From: Hyphomicrobiales bacterium
GTDB lineage: Bacteria; Pseudomonadota; Alphaproteobacteria; Rhizobiales; Beijerinckiaceae
Assembly: GCA_015655535.1 (NCBI GenBank)
Contig: JAATEW010000074.1
Span: forward strand, 1 to 18,717
DNA: 18,717 nucleotides
Direction of reading: 5' to 3'
Below are positions 13,256 through 18,717 of this stretch, piece by piece (position 1 is the stretch's first letter; each line of letters begins with the position of its first letter). A program made the translations under genes and the position numbers. The notes under the pieces are model-generated. The model was not told the origin of the DNA and ran no database searches. It saw only the letters and a program-made list of their open reading frames with translations.

Positions 13256-14146
13256 ATGACAAGATCCCTTACGCCGCAGGTCTTTCGCTTCGCGCCTTCG
13301 CCGAACGGCTATCTGCACCTCGGCCATGCCTATTCGGCGATTTTGAACTATCAGATGGCGCAGGCCTGCGGCGGCCGCTTTCTCCTGCGCATCGAGAATA
13401 TAGATACGGCCCGGTGCCGCCCCGAATTCGAACAGGCGATCTACGAAGATCTCGCCTGGCTCGGCCTTACCTGGGAAGAGCCGGTGCGCCGCCAATCCGA
13501 ACATTTTCTGGATTATGCCAAGGCCCTTGACCGGCTCGCCGCGCAGGATTTGCTCTATTCCTGCTTCTGCACGCGCGGCGATATTCTGCGGGCGATCAGC
13601 GCGCAGCCCGATTGGCCACGCGATCCCGATGATGCGCCGCTTTATCCCGGCACATGCAAGCCTCTATCGAATGCCGAGCGGCGCGACAGGCTCGCGGCCG
13701 GACAGCATCCCGCGCAAAGGCTCGACATGGAAAAGGCGATCCACGCGGCGAGAACGCCTTTGACATGGCATGAGCACGACGCCGCAGGCACGGAACAGGA
13801 TATCCCTGCCTGTCCGGAGCTTTGGGGCGACGCCGTCCTCTCGCGCAAGGATATCATGGTCAGTTATCACATCGCCGTCGTGGTCGACGATGCGCTCGCA
13901 GGCGTCAGCGATGTCGTACGCGGCAAAGACCTTTTCATGGCGACAAGCCTGCACCGGATGCTGCAGGACTTGCTGGTGCTGCCCGCACCCACCTATCACC
14001 ACCATGATCTCGTGCTGGACGAAACCAGCCGCAAATTGTCGAAGAGCCGAGACGCGAAATCTTTGCGCGTGCTGCGCCACGAGGGCCTGACACCCGCCGA
14101 TATTTACAATCGGCTCAGCCTGCCGAAGATGGCCACGCGAGTCTAG
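13256..14146 (+). CDS. gluQ: Glutamyl-Q tRNA(Asp) synthetase
   Basis: This 296-residue protein is a truncated class I glutamyl-tRNA synthetase lacking the anticodon-binding domain. It charges the queuosine of tRNA(Asp) with glutamate. The HIGH-type signature HLGH is at 21-24 in RFAPSPNGYLHLGHAYSA, and KLSKS is at 260-264. The zinc ligands C103, C105, Y130 and C134 (CFC...LYPGTC) match the GluQ pattern. The ATG at 13256 gives the family length and N-terminus. The frame is open back to 13070 without family resemblance, and GTG 13241 is an alternative. The ribosome site is weak. A palindromic repeat lies just downstream. Confidence 0.96.
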   Translation: MTRSLTPQVFRFAPSPNGYLHLGHAYSAILNYQMAQACGGRFLLRIENIDTARCRPEFEQAIYEDLAWLGLTWEEPVRRQSEHFLDYAKALDRLAAQDLLYSCFCTRGDILRAISAQPDWPRDPDDAPLYPGTCKPLSNAERRDRLAAGQHPAQRLDMEKAIHAARTPLTWHEHDAAGTEQDIPACPELWGDAVLSRKDIMVSYHIAVVVDDALAGVSDVVRGKDLFMATSLHRMLQDLLVLPAPTYHHHDLVLDETSRKLSKSRDAKSLRVLRHEGLTPADIYNRLSLPKMATRV

Positions 14147-14167
14147 GATCAGAGTTCCATCTCAGCC

Positions 14168-14323
14168 GTCATTGCGAGCCATAGGGCGTTGGGAAGCGAC
14201 GCCCGTCGCATTGCGATCTCGCTGTTGCGATAGATCGCCAGCGATGCAACGGACTATGGCGACGCAATCCAGAGCAAAGGCTGAAAAGCAACGACTGGAT
14301 TGCGTCGCTACGCTCGCAATGAC
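14168..14323. repeat. Palindromic intergenic repeat (REP/MITE-like)
   Basis: The ends GTCATTGCGAGC (14168-14179) and GCTCGCAATGAC (14312-14323) are perfect 12-bp inverted repeats. Inside, GCGACGCAATCCAG (14259-14272) pairs perfectly with CTGGATTGCGTCGC (14295-14308) across a 22-nt loop. A third imperfect pairing, TTGCGATC...CAGCGATGCAA, lies at about 14210-14249. Sequences of this type are dispersed between convergent genes in many Hyphomicrobiales. Here it separates gluQ from the AEC gene and may serve as a bidirectional termination or transcript-end structure. Confidence 0.8.
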
Positions 14324-14333
14324 ACTTTAATGT

Positions 14334-15266
14334 TTAAGTCACATGCAGCGCCCAAAGCCAGAAGGCCGAGGTGAAAAGCGAGAGGCAGGTCGACATGGCA
14401 ATCGCGCTCGACACGGCCGCGACGCCCGCCTGATTGCGCTCGGCCAGAAGATAGGAATTGACGCCCGTCGGCATGGCCGCGAAGAGCACGGCGACACCAG
14501 ACCAGACCGTCGGCATTGGAAAAATCTCGAAGGCGAAGAGCCATACGAGGCTCGGATGCGCGACGATCTTCAACACCGTGATGAGGCTCGCGAGCTTCAG
14601 ATCACCGAGGAGATTATAGCGATAGAGCGACAGACCCATCGCAAACAAGGCGCAAGTGACTCCGGCGCCGGCGAGATCGTCCGCGACGGTTTTGAAAGGC
14701 CCGCCGAACGGCAGACCAATCACCCGCCAGGCAACGCCAATAAGAAGACCCTGCACGATCGGATTGAGGATCAGGCGGCGCAGCAAGGTCTTGATGGAAA
14801 CGCCGGTGCCGCGTTCCATCAAAATGGCGGCGACCGTCATCGTCACCGGCAAATGGATCGCGATCAGCAGGAACAAGGGCACGCTCGCCGCGTCGCCATA
14901 GGCTTTGAGGATGAGCGGAATCCCGACGAAGATCGTGTTGGACTGCCCCGATGCGAAGCCAGCGACGACGGATTCCGTTTGGCCGCATTGGAACCAGCGT
15001 TTGCCGGCCCAGGAAGCGATTGCCCAAACGATCGCGACGCCGAGAAAATAGGAGATCCAATAGCCCCATGGCTGCGCGTCGGGCAGCACTGCCGTCGCAA
15101 CGGTTTTGAAGATCAAAATCGGCAGGCAAATGATGAAGACGAAATCCGAGAGGCGCGCATCGGCTTCCGGGTTCAAAAGCCCGAACCATGCGGCAAAATA
15201 GCCAACAGCGACGAGGCCGAAGACGGGAAGGAGAATGTTGAGCAAAGCAAGAACCTGAACCGGCAA
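14334..15266 (-). CDS. AEC family transporter
   Basis: This 310-residue membrane protein of the auxin efflux carrier (AEC) family has about ten hydrophobic segments in two halves. ILLPVFGLVAVGYFAAWFGLL at the start, FASGQSNTIFVGIPLILKAYG in the middle and FAAMPTGVNSYLLAERN near residues 264-280 are characteristic. Bacterial members export or import small carboxylates or amino-acid-like compounds; the substrate is not predictable here. The frame begins at TTG 15266 because a stop (TAA, minus) lies three codons upstream. No clear ribosome site precedes it, and another TTG eight codons later is possible. It is a single gene, convergent with gluQ across the palindromic repeat. Confidence 0.9.
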   Translation of the reverse strand: MPVQVLALLNILLPVFGLVAVGYFAAWFGLLNPEADARLSDFVFIICLPILIFKTVATAVLPDAQPWGYWISYFLGVAIVWAIASWAGKRWFQCGQTESVVAGFASGQSNTIFVGIPLILKAYGDAASVPLFLLIAIHLPVTMTVAAILMERGTGVSIKTLLRRLILNPIVQGLLIGVAWRVIGLPFGGPFKTVADDLAGAGVTCALFAMGLSLYRYNLLGDLKLASLITVLKIVAHPSLVWLFAFEIFPMPTVWSGVAVLFAAMPTGVNSYLLAERNQAGVAAVSSAIAMSTCLSLFTSAFWLWALHVT

Positions 15267-15453
15267 GGGATATTATGGGCGCATGGACTGGCCGGACCAT
15301 CGCCCCTGATTCCGTTACAGGCAAGCCCGAGCTCGCACCCGAAAGAGGGAACCGTCCTAAAACCGTCGTTTTTTGAGGGCATCCGATGGGCCAGCCGATT
15401 CACCAGAACGTGATCGCTTTAAGTGGCTCTAATTGCTCCAGAGGAATGCGAAC

Positions 15454-16185
15454 ATGAGAAAAGCAGGACTGGCTCTCGCGCTTTTGGCGCTGCCGCTGTG
15501 TCCCGCTGACGCCGAAACGCCTCCGGCGGCGACAAAGACGCATCAATCCTACGACATCATTCGCGAAGGCAACACGATCGGCGTCAACACGGTCGATGTC
15601 GAGCGCCGCGGCGATACGGTGCAAGTGAAAATCGGCACCAAGATCCTGGTCAAGGTGATGTTCATCGAAGCCTATCGCTTCGATCATGACTCGACCGAAG
15701 TCTGGAAGACCGGGCAGCTCGTCTCTTTCAATTCCGAGACGAACGACAATGGCACGAAGCATAAGGTGTCGGTAACGCCCGGAACCGACAAGCTCGATAT
15801 ATTGGCCGATGGCAAGCACATCGACGCGCCGCTCACTTTGCGCCCTGCGAGTTTCTGGGACAAGAGCTTCGACTCGCAGAAGGAGCTTTTCGATCCGCAA
15901 AATGGCAAAAGGCTCGCCGTGCAGATCAAGGATCTCGGCGACGAAAAAATCACCGTGAATGGCGCGCAACGCCAGGCCCGCCATTATAAGGTCTCGGGCG
16001 ACCTCAGCCGCGACGTCTGGTACGATGGCGACATTTTGGTGCGGCTCAAACTGGTGGGCTCCGATCATTCGGTCATCGATTCGGACCTCACTCAGCTGGC
16101 CTCGCTGCCGGCCGACGACACCGCCACGCCAGCCCCGGCGAAGAACGCCGGCAAAAACGCAACGCCGTCGCCGGCCAAGCACTAA
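15454..16185 (+). CDS. Secreted DUF6134-like protein
   Basis: This 243-residue protein starts with a clear signal peptide (MRKAGLALALLALPLCPADA) and a mature part resembling DUF6134. That part shows YDIIREGNTIGVNTVDVERRG, FIEAYRFDHDSTEVWKTGQL and VSFNSETNDNGTKHKVSV, then ARHYKVSGDLSRDVWYDGDI near the end. The fold is expected to be beta-rich, as in the related DUF3108 family, and periplasmic. The C-terminus is Ala/Pro/Lys-rich (from about 222) and probably disordered. No function is established. ATG 15454 is chosen over 15433 because GAGGA lies 8 nt upstream and the signal peptide then starts at residue 1. It is followed about 140 bp later by tRNA-Ser. Confidence 0.85.
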   Translation: MRKAGLALALLALPLCPADAETPPAATKTHQSYDIIREGNTIGVNTVDVERRGDTVQVKIGTKILVKVMFIEAYRFDHDSTEVWKTGQLVSFNSETNDNGTKHKVSVTPGTDKLDILADGKHIDAPLTLRPASFWDKSFDSQKELFDPQNGKRLAVQIKDLGDEKITVNGAQRQARHYKVSGDLSRDVWYDGDILVRLKLVGSDHSVIDSDLTQLASLPADDTATPAPAKNAGKNATPSPAKH

Positions 16186-16324
16186 AGCGTTCCATTTGGG
16201 GCCGATGTGCTCCAGAGCCGACCCGGCGAGGGCCGACCTTTCGTGCGCCCCACTTGTATGCGCGGGACCGCCATGATATTTCGTCGCCGCCCCTGAATAG
16301 CCGGTCGTCTCGGCCTATTCCTCT

Positions 16325-16414
16325 GGAGAGGTGGCAGAGTGGTTGAATGTACCGCACTCGAAATGCGGCATAGGTGCAAGCCTATCGGGGGTTCGAATCC
16401 CCCCCTCTCCGCCA
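16325..16414 (+). tRNA. tRNA-Ser (anticodon CGA)
   Basis: The acceptor stem GGAGAGG pairs with CCTCTCC (16404-16410), followed by discriminator G and encoded CCA (16412-16414). The D-arm is TGGCAGAGTGGTTGAATG. The anticodon stem CCGCA/TGCGG encloses CTCGAAA with anticodon CGA at 16359-16361. A long class II variable arm (ATAGGTGCAAGCCTAT region) and the GGTTCGAATCC T-arm complete it. It reads UCG codons. A 10-bp palindrome GCAGGCCTGC follows immediately (16415-16424), without a T-tract. Confidence 0.97.
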
Positions 16415-16469
16415 GCAGGCCTGCAAATCTTAGCAAAACCAGCAACCATATGATATTGGAAGGTTAACT

Positions 16470-16494
16470 CCACCCAACTGGTACGAATGGGTGG
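16470..16494. repeat. 7-bp hairpin between tRNA-Ser and repeat protein gene
   Basis: CCACCCA (16470-16476) and TGGGTGG (16488-16494) are perfect complements with an 11-nt loop. The hairpin lies between the tRNA-Ser end and the stop codon of the minus-strand repeat protein. No T-run follows on either strand, so it is at best an imperfect terminator. Confidence 0.35.
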
Positions 16495-16603
16495 TATAAA
16501 TGACCCTTCCTATGGCGCGACCTGCACGGCATTTCGATACACACTATTTATGGACTTAAACTCCTTGTCTGCAACGAAGCGCATGCATGTGACGGTGGTC
16601 AAG

Positions 16604-18717
16604 TTACACGCCGTGATTCATCTCGTGCGTCTCCATCGCATGATCCGGCATAGGCGCAGCCTCCGGGGGCGGAGGCTCCATCTGTGCTGGCTGATGAACG
16701 TCATGACTGCTATCCGCGCCCGCGCCGTGCTCGGCCGGGACGTTTGCGAGCATCTGATCGGGCGGAGGCGGTTCCTGAGCTTGAGCCTCCGATACGGGAT
16801 TGGCGGCGAATTGCGCATAATCAGCGGCGCCATGTTCAGGATCGCCGCCAGGGGATGAAACTCCGCCCGGCTCCGCGTGACCGTCGTGTTGCGGCTGGGC
16901 AAGCGCCAAATAATCCTCAGCTCCGTTAGGCTCGGCGGTCACGTTGTGACCGGCATTGGCGGCATCCGCGCCGGCATGAAGGGCCGGCACCGCGGAGCCT
17001 TCGCCGGTCCCATGAGAGTCCGACTCATTCACCGGTGTTTGAAGCGAGTTCGCAAGTTCCTGATAGGGCTGCACGGGATCTATATCCGAAACCACAATGC
17101 CATCGGAACCGATGCCGCCGGCATCAGCACCTCCATGACCGTCCGCTTGAAGACCGGCATGCCCCAAATCGGTCTGGGCAAGATCCTGATGGGGGCCGTC
17201 GGCCGGCTGATCCAGGGCCCAATGATGGTCGAAAGTCGACGCGAGATCGCCATGGCCGTCGCCGGCCGCTGCTATCGGATCATGGTCCAAGCCGCCTGCC
17301 GCATGAGACTCGCCCGCCTGTTGCGAAAGCCCGTGATCCGCGTCGGCACTCGCCGCGTTCGGGCCGTCGGCTTGCTGATCCAGGACTGAATGATGATCGA
17401 CAGTCTGCGCGAGACCGCCATGGCCGTCACTGCCCGCCGCTATCGGATCATGGTCCAAGCCGCTTGCCGCATGAGCCTCGCCCGGCTGTTGCGAAAGCCC
17501 GTGATCCGCGTCGGCACTCGCCGCGTTCGGGCCGTCGGCTTGCTGATCCGGGGCCGAATGATGATCGACAGTCTGCGCGAGACCGCTATGGCCGTCATCC
17601 GTCGCCGTCGCGGGATCATGATCCGCGGCGCTCGCTGCCGAAGGACTTGCCGGAACGGTCGCGGCTTCGTCGGTGGCCTGCACCGCGCCGGTACCCGATG
17701 ACGATTGATCATGCGCCACCGTGTCCGCTTGTACGGCGCCGTTTGCAGCCGTGTCCGTGCTCGCGACGCTGTCGGTGGATGCACTGCCATGCGTCGCATC
17801 CGTCGATGTCGCCGGCGCCGCCGCGGCGAAGCTGTCGACGTTCGCCACGCTCACCTGTGCCGCCAGCGCGGCGGGCGCGGCCGCGTCCATTACTGCCGCA
17901 GACGAGTCTTGCGCCGCGGCTCCGGAGCTTGCGTTGCCGCTAGTCGCCGTCGCTTGGACGGCGGGATCAAGGTCTTGAAAGGAGAACGAGAGGTCGTTCA
18001 TGTCGAAGCCGGTGTTTTGCACCTGAACGGAGAACTGAATGGTGTCCCCCGCATGCAACTCGGGCTGGTAGGCCTGCCCCGCGTTCGTGAAAGTGCCGGT
18101 CGAGGGGTCGAAGGCGACCGTCCCATTGAAGCCGTCGAGCCAGCCGGTCGAGACGGTCGCATTCGGATTGTTGACGCCGATCTGCAAGCTCCATCCCTCG
18201 AGGCTGCCATCCTTCAGCATGTCGTCCGTCAGGGTAAGCTGGAAGGTCGCGTTATAGCCGCCGCCCCAGCTTGGGTTATACCAGTCGTTGACGCTGACCA
18301 GTGTGACTTCACCATTTGCATTGACTGCCTCACCGCCGCCCGTCGCAGGCGTACCGCCAGCATCTCCGGTCGAAGTGCCACCACCTTGGATCGGCGTATC
18401 ACCCGAGCCTGTCGTTGGATCGCCAGTCGAAGGCGTGTCGCCAGCATCTCCTGTCGAAGTGCCACCGCCGTGAATCGGCGTGTCGCCCGAGCCCGTCGTT
18501 GGATCGCCCGTCGCAGGCGTACCGCCAGTGTCTCCGGTCGAAGTGCCACCACCCTGGATCGGCGTATCGCCCGAGCCTGTCGTTGGATCGCCCGTCGCAG
18601 GCGTATCGCCAGCATCTCCGGTCGATGTGCCGCCACCTTGCACCGGCGTGTCGCCCGAGTCCGTCGCCGGATCACCGGTCGAAGGCGTGTCGCCTGCATC
18701 TCCCGTCGAAGTCCCGC
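16604..18717 (-). CDS. Large repeat protein with CBM2-like domain and His/Asp-rich repeats (partial, 5' end missing)
   Basis: The frame is open from the right edge to the TAA/TGA-type stop at 16604, giving about 704 codons. The start lies outside the window; the GTG at 18643 is just a valine inside a repeat. In order from the visible N-terminus there are four and a half 28-residue T/G/D/P/S repeats (18344-18715), a roughly 100-residue CBM2-like domain (about 18002-18313), an Ala/Ser/Thr-rich linker, two and a half 56-residue His/Asp repeats (17144-17623), and a Pro/His/Glu-rich tail. The CBM-like part has the GGYNATFQLTLTDD, GWSLQIGV and AGDTIQFSVQVQNTGF blocks. T/G/D/P linkers joined to a CBM2 are usual in secreted glycoside hydrolases or surface adhesins, so a catalytic or adhesive domain may lie upstream. 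No secretion signal is visible in this part. Confidence 0.85.
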   Translation of the reverse strand, partial: GTSTGDAGDTPSTGDPATDSGDTPVQGGGTSTGDAGDTPATGDPTTGSGDTPIQGGGTSTGDTGGTPATGDPTTGSGDTPIHGGGTSTGDAGDTPSTGDPTTGSGDTPIQGGGTSTGDAGGTPATGGGEAVNANGEVTLVSVNDWYNPSWGGGYNATFQLTLTDDMLKDGSLEGWSLQIGVNNPNATVSTGWLDGFNGTVAFDPSTGTFTNAGQAYQPELHAGDTIQFSVQVQNTGFDMNDLSFSFQDLDPAVQATATSGNASSGAAAQDSSAAVMDAAAPAALAAQVSVANVDSFAAAAPATSTDATHGSASTDSVASTDTAANGAVQADTVAHDQSSSGTGAVQATDEAATVPASPSAASAADHDPATATDDGHSGLAQTVDHHSAPDQQADGPNAASADADHGLSQQPGEAHAASGLDHDPIAAGSDGHGGLAQTVDHHSVLDQQADGPNAASADADHGLSQQAGESHAAGGLDHDPIAAAGDGHGDLASTFDHHWALDQPADGPHQDLAQTDLGHAGLQADGHGGADAGGIGSDGIVVSDIDPVQPYQELANSLQTPVNESDSHGTGEGSAVPALHAGADAANAGHNVTAEPNGAEDYLALAQPQHDGHAEPGGVSSPGGDPEHGAADYAQFAANPVSEAQAQEPPPPDQMLANVPAEHGAGADSSHDVHQPAQMEPPPPEAAPMPDHAMETHEMNHGV
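17144..17623 (-). repeat. 168-bp coding repeats (56-residue His/Asp-rich units)
   Basis: Unit 1 spans 17623-17456, unit 2 spans 17455-17288, and a diverging third begins at 17287. Each unit starts DHDP, followed by GLAQTVDHHS, DQQADGPNAASADADHGLSQ and GE-HAA-GL. Units 1 and 2 are close at DNA level, and the third departs after DQPADGP. The regular His and Asp spacing could bind metal, which is inference. Confidence 0.85.
18002..18313 (-). other. CBM2-like carbohydrate-binding domain within repeat protein
   Basis: About 104 residues match the family 2 carbohydrate-binding layout: VTLVSVNDWYNPSW, then GGYNATFQLTLTDD, LEGWSLQIGVNN, ATVSTGWLDGFNGTVAF and ELHAGDTIQFSVQVQNTGF. Exposed tryptophans (two in the WYNPSW segment, one in EGWSL, one in TGWLD) correspond to ring positions used to bind cellulose, chitin or xylan in CBM2. 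Ligand choice is not predictable here. Confidence 0.7.
18344..18717 (-). repeat. 84-bp tandem repeats encoding T/G/D/P/S linker
   Basis: Units of exactly 84 bp lie at 18715-18632, 18631-18548, 18547-18464 and 18463-18380, with a partial unit ending near 18344. Each encodes GTSTGD-A/T-G-D/G-TP-A/S-TGDP then TTGSGDTPIQGG with few changes. The array runs into the window edge and probably continues. The unit is a multiple of three, so changes in copy number keep the frame. Confidence 0.9.

Noticed and set aside
15359..15374. AAAAC-CGTC-GTTTT followed by T's as a terminator
   Set aside because: The stem is only 5 bp and no plus-strand gene ends upstream of it.
14343..15413. 356-codon plus-strand frame opposite the AEC transporter
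   Set aside because: It is antisense to a clear membrane protein and its translation is a charged, motif-free sequence typical of GC-rich shadow frames.
16254..16280. TTGTAT...GATATT as a tRNA-Ser promoter
   Set aside because: The spacing between the two elements is shorter than usual and the match is weak, so no promoter is called.
17035..17943. 302-codon plus-strand frame in the repeat protein region
   Set aside because: It is an Arg/Pro-rich shadow of the Asp/His/Ala-rich minus-strand frame, which has the CBM2-like domain in continuity.
18344..18717. 84-bp repeats considered as a CRISPR array
   Set aside because: The units are contiguous with no unique spacers and encode an in-frame linker, so they are coding tandem repeats.

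Overview
This GC-rich window looks like an alphaproteobacterial chromosome, most likely Hyphomicrobiales and perhaps Beijerinckiaceae. That assignment rests on the NDUFA9-type reductase, the gluQ/ypfH/methyltransferase gene types, the codon bias, and a GTCATTGCGAGC-type palindromic repeat. It is inference, not a database result. The left edge (1-130, minus) holds the N-terminus of UDP-glucose dehydrogenase, followed by about 620 bp without a convincing gene.

Region 751-5992 is an accessory metabolic cluster. A MOSC-domain protein and a phthalate-dioxygenase-reductase-like flavo-iron-sulfur reductase overlap by ATGA on the minus strand. They are divergent from an MHS-type MFS transporter followed by a DJ-1/PfpI protein whose nucleophile is Cys101, as reported for isonitrile hydratase. 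An AA_synth (DUF1185) protein converges on the DJ-1 gene and is divergent from an XRE-cupin regulator. All three promoter regions carry a related 12-mer (T R G A A W W A T A T C), and two carry good dyads. This suggests one regulon that imports and transforms, or detoxifies, a small and probably nitrogenous compound. It is the best candidate here for an undescribed system.

Region 6088-7168 is a tRNA-Leu(CAG) gene with a 129-bp direct repeat of its 3' end plus downstream DNA. The repeat flanks about 770 bp with one orphan ORF and looks like a scar of tRNA-targeted integration. A 28-bp near-palindrome abuts the 5' end of the tRNA.

Region 7314-15266 is mostly housekeeping: an NDUFA9-like SDR, a TacA/TacT-type toxin-antitoxin pair with a nested operator dyad, an EI24/CysZ-like membrane protein, biotin synthase (TTG start), a small AlpA-like HTH protein, a SAM methyltransferase, a YpfH-type esterase, glutamyl-Q tRNA(Asp) synthetase and an AEC transporter. 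A palindromic intergenic repeat lies between the last two.

Region 15454-18717 holds a secreted DUF6134-type protein, tRNA-Ser(CGA), and the C-terminal part of a large repeat protein. That protein has 28-residue T/G/D/P linker repeats, a CBM2-like carbohydrate-binding domain and 56-residue His/Asp-rich repeats. It continues beyond the right edge.
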